A stretch of DNA of 64,000 bases from Betaproteobacteria bacterium (GTDB lineage Bacteria; Pseudomonadota; Gammaproteobacteria; Burkholderiales; SG8-41), in assembly GCA_029863175.1 (NCBI GenBank), contig JAOTVX010000015.1, forward strand, positions 5,013 through 69,012, read 5' to 3'. Numbering within the stretch: the first letter of the stretch is position 1; the number at the start of each line of letters is the position of its first letter. Below, piece after piece: positions 7,168 through 15,500 of this stretch. The position numbers were made by a program, and so were the translations under genes. Under the pieces are notes generated by a model. That model saw nothing but the letters and a program-made list of their open reading frames with translations, was not told where the DNA came from and did no database searches.

Positions 7168-7623
7168 TGGCTGTTGGCGGCGGTAATCGGCTGCGTTGCG
7201 TTGGTGGCGCTGGCGTGGGGCGCGGACGAGCCCGGCGCGCGGGCGCTGCACGAGCAGCAGATGATGCGGCAGCAGCAGCAGGACACCCTGCAGCTTCGCA
7301 TGCAGCAGCAGCAACGCAGCCTGCAATCTCCGCCCGCTGGTGCGCGAGAGGGCGAGGCGCTCGAGCGGCTGCAGATCAACCAGCAGCAGCGGCAGCAGCA
7401 GCTCCATTACCGGCAGAACATCGAGCCGCCAACGGCCCATCCCGACGATGATGCGGGCGCGCGGCGCACGAAAGCGGAGCTGGAGCGACAGCGGGCGCAA
7501 CGGCAGGGCGAGCGGCAGCTGCAGCGTTTCGACTCCGAGCTGCAGCAACGCGTCGAGAGCGGGCGGGGGGAGAAAGCCCGCGGCGAAATCCGTCCACCTG
7601 AGCCCCCTGCAACGCTGCAGTGA
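7147..7623 (+). CDS. Glutamine-rich low-complexity exported protein
   Basis: About 158 residues. A hydrophobic segment (WLLAAVIGCVALVALAWGA, about residues 8-26) followed by a small-residue region looks like a signal peptide; the mature part is dominated by Gln, Arg and Glu (QQQQDTLQLRMQQQQ and similar, about 40-90) and is probably helical or coiled. No enzymatic domain is visible. The most plausible start is the GTG at 7147, which is a unit of a heptamer repeat, so the first residues (MTGDR) are repeat-derived. Its GC and codon use resemble its neighbours. Function unknown. Confidence 0.6.
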   Translation: MTGDRCNWLLAAVIGCVALVALAWGADEPGARALHEQQMMRQQQQDTLQLRMQQQQRSLQSPPAGAREGEALERLQINQQQRQQQLHYRQNIEPPTAHPDDDAGARRTKAELERQRAQRQGERQLQRFDSELQQRVESGRGEKARGEIRPPEPPATLQ

Positions 7624-7649
7624 TCGTCGAAGAGCAGCCGATGAGCGGC

Positions 7650-7703
7650 TAGGAGTTTGTCGGACTTGGCCCCGACAAACTCCTACGGACTGTTAAGTCC
7701 GAC
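7650..7703. repeat. REP-like palindrome, copy 1
   Basis: TAGGAGTTTGTCGG (7650-7663) pairs perfectly with CCGACAAACTCCTA (7672-7685) across an 8-base loop. A competing shorter pair, GTCGGACTT (7659-7667) with AAGTCCGAC (7695-7703), overlaps it. A second copy of the core palindrome is at 38107-38140. It sits downstream of the Q-rich gene, between convergent genes. Confidence 0.8.
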
Positions 7704-7778
7704 GGGCTGCTAGGCCTCGGATCTGCTGACGGCGGTAACGAGGCTGAGGGTGCGACGCCGCTGTTCAGCGCTGCTTAT

Positions 7779-8051
7779 TTATCGTCTATCGGCATCAGGC
7801 GGCGACTCGGGCAGGGCCTCGCGTTCGATCACCTTGTATTCGGTAGTCACGAATTCACGGTCGGCTGCCTTTTTCAACTGCCGCTTGAACCACCACAAGC
7901 GCAGCAATACCACGCCGGCAAGGATAGCACCCGCCACGGCTGCGGCAGCCAGGAAGAAGAAACCCAGCACCACGAGCGCGAGCGCCAAAATCGCATAAAG
8001 GATGCGCTCCAGCAGGCTGCGCTGACGAACGTTGAAGTGGACGGTGGGCAT
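7779..8051 (-). CDS. Small inner-membrane protein, function unknown
   Basis: A 90-residue protein starting MPTVHFNVRQR at the ATG at 8051. One long hydrophobic stretch (about residues 17-48, alanine, leucine and valine rich) could form one long or two short membrane helices; the C-terminal 40 residues are charged and probably cytoplasmic (KRQLKKAADREF...). It follows the NYN-domain gene by 55 bases on the same strand, so the two are probably co-transcribed. No family is recognised with confidence. An upstream extension to 8225 would overlap the NYN gene and looks spurious. Confidence 0.6.
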   Translation of the reverse strand: MPTVHFNVRQRSLLERILYAILALALVVLGFFFLAAAAVAGAILAGVVLLRLWWFKRQLKKAADREFVTTEYKVIEREALPESPPDADRR

Positions 8052-8106
8052 GTCGAGGTCGTGTCGGGGTGAAATCCTGGGTTGGACAAGATTCCCGGAG
8101 CCGGGT

Positions 8107-8919
8107 TCAGGATTCGACGCCGGAGCTTTTGATGACGACGCCGCCCGACTTTTCATCGTGCTCGAGCGTAAGCAGCTTGCGCGCCTCGGCTTCGTCGAGC
8201 AGCTTGCTGAAGGATCGAAAGCCATAGTAGGACTCGTTGAAGCCCGGCTTTCGGCGTTTGAGCGCCTGCTTGACCATCGAGCCCCAGATCCGGTCCTCCG
8301 CGCCCCGTTCTGTAGATAGTGCTTCCACGGTTTCCATCACCAAGTCGAGCGCCTCCTGTTTCTTGTCGGCGCTGCCCGCTGGGGCCTTGGCGGATTCCGC
8401 GTGGCCAGCGGTTTCCTTCCGGCGGGCCTGCTTCTTCGGTTTCTCGCGGACGAGGTCGTCGTAGTAGATGAACTCGTCGCAGTTGGAGACGAGCAGATCG
8501 GAGGAAGATTTCTTGACGCCGACGCCGATGACCGTCTTGTTGTTCTCGCGCAGTTTGCTCACGAGGGGGGAGAAATCGGAATCGCCGCTGATGATGACGA
8601 AGGTGTCGACGTGCGATTTGGTATAGCAGAGGTCGAGGGCATCTACCACCATGCGGATGTCGGCGGAGTTCTTGCCCGACAGGCGGCGGTGCGGGATCTC
8701 GATGAGCTCGAAGGCAGCCTCGTGCATGGCCTTCTTGAAGTCACGGTAACGGTCCCAGTCGCAATAGGCCTTCTTGACCACAATGTCGCCCTTGAGCAGC
8801 AAGCGCTCGAGCACCTTTCTGATGTCGAAGTCGGCGTAGCGCGCCTCGCGCACCCCGAGGGCAACGTTCTCGAAGTCGCAGAACAGCGCCATGTTCTCGG
8901 TATCCAGTTTGGCGGCCAT
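8107..8919 (-). CDS. NYN-domain (LabA/DUF88-like) protein with C-terminal OST-HTH-like domain
   Basis: A 270-residue protein. The N-terminal PIN-like NYN fold has its acidic residues in LFCDFENVA (about 12-20), SADIRMVVDAL (about 85-95) and SGDSDFSPLV (about 110-119), the arrangement expected of a metal-dependent RNase. A charged linker (about 158-188) leads to a C-terminal domain with WGSMVKQALKRRKPGF and YGFRSFSKLLDEAE, which resembles the OST-HTH/LOTUS module. A role in RNA turnover or regulation is inferred from family knowledge; the RNA target is unknown. Confidence 0.82.
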   Translation of the reverse strand: MAAKLDTENMALFCDFENVALGVREARYADFDIRKVLERLLLKGDIVVKKAYCDWDRYRDFKKAMHEAAFELIEIPHRRLSGKNSADIRMVVDALDLCYTKSHVDTFVIISGDSDFSPLVSKLRENNKTVIGVGVKKSSSDLLVSNCDEFIYYDDLVREKPKKQARRKETAGHAESAKAPAGSADKKQEALDLVMETVEALSTERGAEDRIWGSMVKQALKRRKPGFNESYYGFRSFSKLLDEAEARKLLTLEHDEKSGGVVIKSSGVES

Positions 8920-9019
8920 GTTTCTTATCCCGTCAGTAATCGCGAACGAGTTATGAAGAATGAGGCACGAGCAGATGGGCCGGGCCTCGCCCGATGGCCG
9001 GCCGCAGCCTCAACTGCTT

Positions 9020-9718
9020 TCACCCGGCATTGTGACGCCGCGGCGGGGATCTGTCGATTTCCGGGCCGGATGCGAGGCGATGGGCCCACCGCGTGGTCTC
9101 CGGCAGGCGATAGCGCGTCACGCACGCCAGGGTGCACGCCACCGCAGTGTCGAGGCTCACGCAGTGCCCGACTGATACGAAGATCGGCTTGACGTGTGCG
9201 CGCGAGCGCAGCACGGCGCCAATGATCTCGCCGTCGTCCCGGAGCGGCGTCCATGAACCCCGGCGCAGCGGTGGTTCGCGGGAGGTGCCGATGAGCCGGC
9301 TTTTGGCGACTCCGATCGTGGGAAAACCGGCCACAAGACCCAGATGGCTCGCTAGGCCGCAGCGGCGCGGGTGCGCGAGACCCTGCCCGTCGCAAAGCAC
9401 GAGGTCGGGGCGCACCGTCAGCCGGGAGAGAGCAACGAGGAGCGCGGGAATTTCACGGAATGAGAGCAGGCCCGGTACATAGGGAAAGCGGGTGGGCTGC
9501 CGTATCACCGCCCAGTCGGCAAGCTCGAGCGCCGGGAATGTCAGCACGGCCACGGCGGCGCGTGTGACACGGCCCCCACCTTCAAATCCGACGTCGGTGC
9601 CGGCGACATGGTGCACGCGGCCCAGGCGATTTCTGGTGACGACCTTTGTTCGCAGACGCGACTGTAGGGCGATTGCTTCCCGCGGCGTAATTTCCCAGGA
9701 GTGAATGTGTTTTTCCAT
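9020..9718 (-). CDS. nfi: Endonuclease V
   Basis: A DNA repair endonuclease that nicks next to deoxyinosine and other deaminated bases. The metal ligands align with E. coli Nfi: D42 in GTDVGF, E89 in LSFRE and D110 in LCDGQG, with H116 following. [11 protein letters not shown] and the GVAKSRL region are family hallmarks. At 232 residues it is of normal length, with about 15 extra residues at the basic C-terminus. Start ATG 9718. It is divergent from pcm across 57 bp, so the two promoters lie in that short gap. Confidence 0.93.
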   Translation of the reverse strand: MEKHIHSWEITPREAIALQSRLRTKVVTRNRLGRVHHVAGTDVGFEGGGRVTRAAVAVLTFPALELADWAVIRQPTRFPYVPGLLSFREIPALLVALSRLTVRPDLVLCDGQGLAHPRRCGLASHLGLVAGFPTIGVAKSRLIGTSREPPLRRGSWTPLRDDGEIIGAVLRSRAHVKPIFVSVGHCVSLDTAVACTLACVTRYRLPETTRWAHRLASGPEIDRSPPRRHNAG

Positions 9719-9775
9719 CGGCTTGCAGGCGCCAAGACCTTGCGGTCTCCGTTGGTGGCAAGGATACTATGACCC

Positions 9776-10462
9776 ATGAGCGACGAGGTGTTCGAGAGCC
9801 TGCGCAACCGAATGATGGCGGAAATAGCGGCGGAGGCCGCGTTCACCGCGGAGCACACCGGAATCGCTGTCTTCAGCGAGCGCGTGATGCGCGTGATTGG
9901 AAACATGCCTCGGCACGAGTTCATCCCGGTCGAGCTCCAGCCCTACGCTTACCTCAACCGCCCGCTCCCGATCGGTTACGAGAAGACGGTGTCGCAGCCG
10001 TTCATCGTGGCGTTGATGACCGATTTACTCGATCTTCAGGCTGACGACGTGGTCTTGGAGGTTGGCGCCGGCGCCGGCTACCAGGCGGCCATACTTGCCG
10101 AGCTTGCGCAGCGCGTCTATAGCGTGGATATCATCGAAGAGCTCGCGCTGGGCGCCGATCGCAGGCTCAAACGTCTGGGCTATGAGAACGTGCAGATCAA
10201 GATCACGAATGGCTATTACGGCTGGCCGGAGCATGGGCCGTACGACAAGATCATGGTCACGGCTGCCACCGAGCTGATACCGCCGCCGCTGCTGGCGCAA
10301 TTGAAACCAGGCGGCCGTCTGGTCGTTCCCACCGGCATCCCCGAAAAGCAGACACTGACGCTGGTCGAAAAATCGGCCACGCGCGGCCTCGCCGCGCGCG
10401 ACATCCTGCCGGTTCGCTTCTCCGAGCTAGAGGATCCGGGGGAGACGGCCGGCGTCGCCTGA
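9776..10462 (+). CDS. pcm: Protein-L-isoaspartate O-methyltransferase
   Basis: Methylates isoaspartyl residues of damaged proteins using S-adenosylmethionine. The SAM-binding motif EVGAGAGYQ (about residues 96-104) is a variant of the usual E-GTGSGYQ; MPRHEFIP (about 43) and RLVVPTG (about 181) are further family motifs. Length 228 residues is normal. The ATG at 9776 is preceded by a weak site. In many proteobacteria pcm neighbours surE/nlpD, but not here. Confidence 0.92.
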   Translation: MSDEVFESLRNRMMAEIAAEAAFTAEHTGIAVFSERVMRVIGNMPRHEFIPVELQPYAYLNRPLPIGYEKTVSQPFIVALMTDLLDLQADDVVLEVGAGAGYQAAILAELAQRVYSVDIIEELALGADRRLKRLGYENVQIKITNGYYGWPEHGPYDKIMVTAATELIPPPLLAQLKPGGRLVVPTGIPEKQTLTLVEKSATRGLAARDILPVRFSELEDPGETAGVA

Positions 10463-10467
10463 CTTCT

Positions 10468-10488
10468 GTGACCCGTCACCGGTCACTG
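10468..10488. repeat. Short GTGACCC/GTCACCG heptamers
   Basis: GTGACCC, GTCACCG, GTCACTG in tandem, with the first unit roughly inverted relative to the next two. It lies between the pcm stop and the next start codon. Confidence 0.5.
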
Positions 10489-10492
10489 ACTC

Positions 10493-11011
10493 ATGCCGTT
10501 CTCATACTACAATCGACTGACGGCGCGGCAACAGCTCATCTACCGCAAGAGCGACGCGATCGAATCGGTGAACCTGCCGCACGCCGCGCCGCTCGTGTCG
10601 GCGACCGTGCAGATCGCGCGAGCCCTTTCGGCGGCGGACCGTCTGGCGACGCAGGCCGCCTGTCAGGCATTGGTGGACGCGCTCACCTCACGACTCGGCG
10701 TGCCGGCAGTCTGCGTCTGGGTGCTCGCGAAGCGGCCGGAACTGCGGGACGGCGAGCTGCACGGTCTCTACGAGCCTGCGGAGCGCGGAACGCCAGTTCG
10801 CATCTCGGTATGGATGCGAACTGCCCGACGCAAACAGGTGGTCGCGTTCCGGACGTTTCTACGAACGCTGTTGCACGAGTTCTGCCACCACCTCGACTAT
10901 GAGTGCTACAAGCTTCACGACTCGTTTCACACGGAGGGCTTCTACAAGCGCGAGTCGAGCCTCCTCAAGCAGCTCCTGCCCCTTGACAGACTCGTGAGCG
11001 GTGACCCGTGA
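10493..11011 (+). CDS. Putative HExxH metalloprotein
   Basis: A 172-residue protein with the zinc-metalloprotease motif HEFCHHLDYE at about residues 126-135 (HExxH), preceded by a helix of the FRTFLRTLL type, and a later glutamate in FYKRESSLL that could be the third ligand. No signal peptide. Similar small proteins are annotated as hypothetical or SprT-like, but I cannot assign a family. The stop codon is inside a heptamer array, so the last residues (SGDP) are repeat-encoded. Confidence 0.6.
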   Translation: MPFSYYNRLTARQQLIYRKSDAIESVNLPHAAPLVSATVQIARALSAADRLATQAACQALVDALTSRLGVPAVCVWVLAKRPELRDGELHGLYEPAERGTPVRISVWMRTARRKQVVAFRTFLRTLLHEFCHHLDYECYKLHDSFHTEGFYKRESSLLKQLLPLDRLVSGDP

Positions 11012-11062
11012 CCCGTGACGGGTCACAAGCGGCTCTCATTGCTCATTACTCATTACCCATCA
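10994..11062. repeat. Opposed heptamer arms (GTGACCC / CTCATTA)
   Basis: Left arm 10994-11028: GTGAGCG, GTGACCC, GTGACCC, GTGACGG, GTCACAA. Right arm 11035-11062: CTCATTG, CTCATTA, CTCATTA, CCCATCA. The core between is 6 bases. The metalloprotein stop codon (11009-11011) is in the third unit. Confidence 0.75.
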
Positions 11063-11082
11063 GGGCCGTATAATCGGCTTCC

Positions 11083-11997
11083 GTGTCAAGACATACCCGG
11101 ACATTGGCGGTGCTGTTCGCCGACATCACCGACAGCACCAGCCTCTACCAGAAACTCGGCGACGTCGCGGCGCGCAATATCGTCAACGCCTGCCTGGGCG
11201 CGATGAGTGGCGTGCTGTTGCGCCATGAGGGCCGGCTGGTCAAAACGATCGGTGACGAGGTCATGTGTGTATTCCCGAGCGCCGACCTCGCCGTGCTGGC
11301 GGCGAGCGAAATGCAGTCCCTGGTCGCATCGACCAAGCCGGGCAACTACCCGGTCAAAATCCATATCGGGCTTCACTTCGGATCCGTGCTGGTTGATGAG
11401 GGCGACGTCTTCGGCGACACCGTCAACGTCGCCGCCTATCTCACTGCGGTAGCAACGGCCGAGCAGATCCTGACCACGGCATCAACAGAGCAGTGCCTTT
11501 CGGCAGCCCTCAGGTCACTGGTAAGGCCGATTTTTCACACCGTGCTGAAGGGCAGCGACGAGGAGTCAACCGTGTACCAGGTGCTGTGGCGTACCGATAA
11601 CCTGGAGCTCACCGACGTTAACCTGCATTCGAGCAAGACGATTCCCGGCGACACGGGAAGCCTGCTGCTGACCCTGGATGAGGAGCGCGTGCGGGTGGAT
11701 CAATGGCGCCCTGGCATCGTCATAGGGCGCTCGCAGGAGTGCGACCTTGTGGTGACCGACCGGTTTGCCTCGCGCGAGCACCTGTCGATCAAGCTGGTTC
11801 GTACGCATTTCTACCTTTTCGATCACAGCATCAATGGGTCGTTCGTGTCGCTCGAGAGCGGAGAGGAAGTGCACGTGCTGCGCCGCGAAATGCCGCTCGA
11901 TGGCACGGGACAGATCTGCGTCGGGCGCAGCCGCGGCGAGCGCCCGGGCAAGCTGATTACGTTTGCGCGCGACCGGCGCTCGATGTTCAGAATCTAA
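11083..11997 (+). CDS. Class III adenylate/guanylate cyclase-like protein with C-terminal FHA domain
   Basis: A 304-residue soluble protein. Residues about 8-165 form a class III cyclase domain: FADITDST (metal aspartate near 14), KTIGDEVMCVF (second metal aspartate near 57), and FGDTVNVAAYL. Residues about 205-295 form an FHA domain with IGRS..CDLVV, ASREHLSI and the N-G-S loop, which binds phosphothreonine. Together they suggest cyclic-nucleotide production controlled by a Ser/Thr kinase partner; this coupling is inference. No kinase is nearby. GTG start at 11083. Confidence 0.85.
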   Translation: MSRHTRTLAVLFADITDSTSLYQKLGDVAARNIVNACLGAMSGVLLRHEGRLVKTIGDEVMCVFPSADLAVLAASEMQSLVASTKPGNYPVKIHIGLHFGSVLVDEGDVFGDTVNVAAYLTAVATAEQILTTASTEQCLSAALRSLVRPIFHTVLKGSDEESTVYQVLWRTDNLELTDVNLHSSKTIPGDTGSLLLTLDEERVRVDQWRPGIVIGRSQECDLVVTDRFASREHLSIKLVRTHFYLFDHSINGSFVSLESGEEVHVLRREMPLDGTGQICVGRSRGERPGKLITFARDRRSMFRI

Positions 11998-12050
11998 CCG
12001 TGTGTCTCCAGTCGGCCTGAAAAAACCCGCGCGCTCAGAAAGATCATTAA

Positions 12051-12142
12051 CCACGGAATCACACGGAATTACACGGACGAAGATCTGAAGCGGAAGGTGC
12101 GGTTACGTGGAACAATAATTTCCGTGTGCTTCCGTGGCCGTG
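12051..12142. repeat. Opposed repeat arms (CACGGAAT type)
   Basis: The left arm (12051-12077) repeats CCACGGAAT, CACACGGAAT, TACACGGA; the right arm (12119-12142) is TTCCGTGTG, CTTCCGTGGCCGTG, its inverse. Units are 8-10 bases, unlike the heptamer arrays. It lies between the convergent cyclase-FHA and oxidoreductase genes and fills about half of the 180-bp spacer. Confidence 0.7.
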
Positions 12143-12178
12143 TTGTTTTTGAAATAAGTTTTGGCGAATGGCGGCGGG

Positions 12179-13063
12179 TCAGTCCAATCCCTCGGCCAAC
12201 TCGCGCGTCACCTCCAGCCCGTTGCGCGCGGCCTTGCGCGCCTGTTCCGGACTTTCCTTGCCGAGCGGTTTTGCGGCGACATACTCGTACATGTCGGTCG
12301 CCCCTTCGAAGATGCGCCGGGTCATGCCGAGCTCGCCGAAGGTCTTGGCAATTTCCTGCATTTCCGGAACCCAGCGATAGGCTTTGGGTGGCATGATCGC
12401 AATGTTTCTCAGTTGCCACTCGAAAACGTCGTTGCGGCTCTCGCGCAATTCCTTTTCCAGCGCTTGCTCGACCCCGAGCTTTCGTGCGGCCACGAGCAGT
12501 TCAATTGCCAGGGCGGTCGTGCCCTTGGTCATGGCGGCGTAGCACATCTTGGTCCCGGAAGCATCGCCGACCCGCTCGGACAGCACGCGAACCAGCAGGT
12601 TGGGATGCTGAATTTGATCGAACAGGGTGGCGTGCGGACCGGAGACGTAAAGGCGCGGGCGGTCTTTCTCGCCACGCGGGGGCGGACCAATGATGCCCCC
12701 GTCTATGAACATGCCGCCGGCCGCGCTTATGACGCCATCCATATCGCGCGCTGTCTGCGGTGAGACGGCATTCAGATCCGCGTACGCAATCTTCCGCCCG
12801 GATGCCTTAATAGCGGCCCCGGCGTCGCGGGCGACAGAGAGGGCTTCACCGGGATTGAGGACCGAGATGATCATGTCGCACGTTGCCACCAACTTTTCGA
12901 GCGAGCCGCAGTCGGTAAGTCCCGCCTCGCGCGCGAGCCGCTGTGTGCGCTCGCTGCGCCCCGCCAGGGCGGTATAGACCTCCAGCCCGCTTTCCTTAAG
13001 GCGCGTAGCGATTGCCTGCCCCATGTCGCCAGGGCTCACCACGCCAATCTTCCCGAGTTGCAT
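12179..13063 (-). CDS. NAD(P)-dependent oxidoreductase, 6-phosphogluconate/3-hydroxyisobutyrate dehydrogenase superfamily (DUF1932 type)
   Basis: A 294-residue enzyme with an N-terminal Rossmann motif GVVSPGDMGQAIA (about residues 7-19) and a helical C-terminal domain. IDGGIIGPPPRG (about 120-131) and TKMCYAAMTKGTTAL (about 170-184, with the conserved lysine) match family members carrying the DUF1932 C-terminus. It probably reduces or oxidises a small hydroxyacid; the substrate is unknown. It is divergent from the MFS pair across about 110 bp. Confidence 0.8.
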   Translation of the reverse strand: MQLGKIGVVSPGDMGQAIATRLKESGLEVYTALAGRSERTQRLAREAGLTDCGSLEKLVATCDMIISVLNPGEALSVARDAGAAIKASGRKIAYADLNAVSPQTARDMDGVISAAGGMFIDGGIIGPPPRGEKDRPRLYVSGPHATLFDQIQHPNLLVRVLSERVGDASGTKMCYAAMTKGTTALAIELLVAARKLGVEQALEKELRESRNDVFEWQLRNIAIMPPKAYRWVPEMQEIAKTFGELGMTRRIFEGATDMYEYVAAKPLGKESPEQARKAARNGLEVTRELAEGLD

Positions 13064-13175
13064 GCGTCTGCTCCTTTCGCTGCGGCTCCGGCTGCCCAGA
13101 ATGTGGGGACGTTCCGGATCGATAAGATAGAATACGCCGTTTTGCTCTGGCCCGCGCCACGATACTGCGACCCGA

Positions 13176-14318
13176 ATGGCAGTTTATCTTATCCTGTTTC
13201 TCGCGCTGCTCAATTTCACCGCGTTCATGGGTTGTCGCGTTCTGATGTCGTTGTTCGCGATCGAGCTGGGCGCGTCCACGGCGGCGATCGGTGTGCTCAT
13301 TTCTCTCTTCGCCTTGTTCCCGTTCCTGCTCTCGGTTTACGCGGGCAAGCTCATCGACCGCTTCGGCAGCCACCTTCCCGCGCAGCTGGGAACGGCGACG
13401 TCGGCTCTGGCCTTTTCAATCCCATGGCTTTTCCCCTCGCTGCCGGCGCTCTATCTCTCGGCCGCGGTTATCGGGCTTTCGTTTGTCTTTATCAGCCTCG
13501 CGATCCAGAACCTCTCGGCGACAGCGCGTGACCCCGACGTGCGCGCGCGCAACGTGAGCCTCGTGAGCCTCGGGTTCGCGCTGTCGGGCTTGTTCGGACC
13601 GCTGCTGACGGGTTACGTCATCGACCATCACGGGCACGTGTTTGCCTACTTCCTGCTGACCGTGCTCGCCATCGCGGCAACCATCGGGTGGTTGGCTAGC
13701 CGGCGTTTCGTCGCTGACTCGCATGCGCGGGGCGCGGCCGCAGCGCCGACCGATATGCGCGAGCTGCTCAAGCTTCCGCATCTGCGTCGCACAGTCGTCG
13801 TAAGCGGCCTGGTGGTGGCAGGAGTCGATCTTTACAACTTTTACATGCCGATCTACGGGCACTCGGTCGGCCTTTCGGCGACCATGATCGGTGTTGTCTT
13901 TAGCGCGAACTCGCTGGCGGTTCTGATCGTGCGCGTGCTGCTCCCGTGGCTCACGCGGCGCCTCGGTGAAGATCGCGTCATGAGCTATTCCATGTACCTC
14001 GCCGGAGCGGCGTTCCTGCTGATACCGATGTTCAAGGAGGTGCCTGCGCTGATGCTGCTCGCGTTCATGCTCGGTCTGGGGCTGGGCTGTGGCCAACCGC
14101 TGTCGATGCTCATGACCTACAACCGCGCGCCGGCGGGGCGCTCCGGCGAGGCGTTTGGTGTGCGATTCGCGGTGGTGAACTTCACGCATATGGCGATTCC
14201 GCTTGCCTTCGGCACGCTCGGATCAGCGCTTGGCGTCATTGCGGTGTTCTTCTCGAACGCCGCGTTGATGTTCGGCGGCGGCTTTGTCAATGCCCGGGGA
14301 GCCAGGGCCAGGGGCTGA
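13176..14318 (+). CDS. MFS transporter, first of a tandem pair
   Basis: A 380-residue, 12-helix major facilitator. After the second helix comes YAGKLIDRFG (about 50-59), the MFS motif A equivalent. The sequence aligns along its length with the next gene (MAVYLILFLALLN against MAFYLILLVTLLN; both carry YNRAP.GRSGEA.G.R near residues 305-325), so the pair arose by tandem duplication. Substrate is unknown; the fold class suggests small-molecule efflux or uptake. One base separates its stop from the next start. Confidence 0.85.
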   Translation: MAVYLILFLALLNFTAFMGCRVLMSLFAIELGASTAAIGVLISLFALFPFLLSVYAGKLIDRFGSHLPAQLGTATSALAFSIPWLFPSLPALYLSAAVIGLSFVFISLAIQNLSATARDPDVRARNVSLVSLGFALSGLFGPLLTGYVIDHHGHVFAYFLLTVLAIAATIGWLASRRFVADSHARGAAAAPTDMRELLKLPHLRRTVVVSGLVVAGVDLYNFYMPIYGHSVGLSATMIGVVFSANSLAVLIVRVLLPWLTRRLGEDRVMSYSMYLAGAAFLLIPMFKEVPALMLLAFMLGLGLGCGQPLSMLMTYNRAPAGRSGEAFGVRFAVVNFTHMAIPLAFGTLGSALGVIAVFFSNAALMFGGGFVNARGARARG

Positions 14319-14319
14319 C

Positions 14320-15492
14320 ATGGCGTTCTATCTCATCCTCCTGGTCACGCTGCTCAATCACATCAGCTTCAAGGGCAGCAAGATTCTGATCACTCTGTTT
14401 GCGATCGACCTCGGGGCGACACCGATGACGATCGGAGTGCTGTTCGCGATGTATTCGGTCTTCCCGGTGTTTCTGTCCGTTTACGCCGGCAAGGTGTCCG
14501 ACCGTCTCGGTTTCCGTCTGCCCATGATTTTTGGCTCCATAGGGCTGCTGTGCGGGCTGCTCCTGCCGTACTTCGTGCCCAATGTCACCGCGCTGTTCTT
14601 TTCGGCGACGCTGATCGGGATGTGTTACATCTTCTACATCGTTTCCGTGCAGCACCTCATCGGCTCGATCGGGGAAGGGGTCGCCCGCACGCGAAATTAC
14701 AGCATCTTCAGCGTCTTCATCGGGTTGACTACGCTACTCGGGCCGACCACCGCCGGCTTTGCGATCGACGGCGTGGGACATCGCTCGACGTATCTGCTGC
14801 TTTCCGTGTTTCCGCTGGTTCCAATCGTCGTATTGATGTTCCTCAGGCGTTATCTCCCGCAACCCAAGCACCACGACGAACCGCGGACCGGCCATCGCGT
14901 GATCGATCTGCTGAGCAACGTGCCGCTGAGGCGGGTACTGGTGACGGCGGGGATTCTTGAGACGGGAAACGAGCTGGTCAACTTTCTGCTTCCGATCTAC
15001 GGGCATTCGATCGGGCTGTCGGCCTCGCAGATCGGTCTGGTCATTGGTGCTTTCGCTTCTGCGCTGCTCCTGGTCCGAGCGCTCATGCCGGCGCTCGTGA
15101 GGCGCTGGAGTGAGGAGAGGGTACTGAGCGGCTCGATGCTGCTCGCCGGCTTCACCTGCCTCGCGTTTCCGTTCGTCGAGACCTTCACGTTGCTGCTCGC
15201 TGTCTCGTTCGTGATGGGGTTGGGGCTGGGTTGCGGCGCTCCGCTTTCCCTGGTGCTCGCCTACAATCGCGCACCAGTCGGCCGATCGGGCGAGGCGATG
15301 GGATTGCGGCAGACCGTCAACAAGGGCACCGAAGTGCTGGTGCCCGTCATATTCGGGACCCTCAGCACGGCGCTGGGCATGTTGCCGGTGTTCTGGCTCG
15401 ATGCGCTGATGCTGAGCATCGGCGGCTGGCTCATGCACCGCGAAGCGGGTGCGGCGGGGAAGCACGCACCGGCCAAGACCAGGGTGCGCTAG
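14320..15492 (+). CDS. MFS transporter, second of a tandem pair
   Basis: A 390-residue paralogue of the preceding transporter, with motif A-like YAGKVSDRLG (about 50-59) and the shared YNRAPVGRSGEAMGLR block. The ATG at 14320 was chosen because MAFYLILL aligns with the start of the upstream paralogue; the longer ORF from 14284 overlaps the first gene. It may form a heterodimeric or subfunctionalised transporter with its twin, which is speculation. It converges on the ThDP enzyme. Confidence 0.85.
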   Translation: MAFYLILLVTLLNHISFKGSKILITLFAIDLGATPMTIGVLFAMYSVFPVFLSVYAGKVSDRLGFRLPMIFGSIGLLCGLLLPYFVPNVTALFFSATLIGMCYIFYIVSVQHLIGSIGEGVARTRNYSIFSVFIGLTTLLGPTTAGFAIDGVGHRSTYLLLSVFPLVPIVVLMFLRRYLPQPKHHDEPRTGHRVIDLLSNVPLRRVLVTAGILETGNELVNFLLPIYGHSIGLSASQIGLVIGAFASALLLVRALMPALVRRWSEERVLSGSMLLAGFTCLAFPFVETFTLLLAVSFVMGLGLGCGAPLSLVLAYNRAPVGRSGEAMGLRQTVNKGTEVLVPVIFGTLSTALGMLPVFWLDALMLSIGGWLMHREAGAAGKHAPAKTRVR

Positions 15493-15500
15493 AGCGAGAC

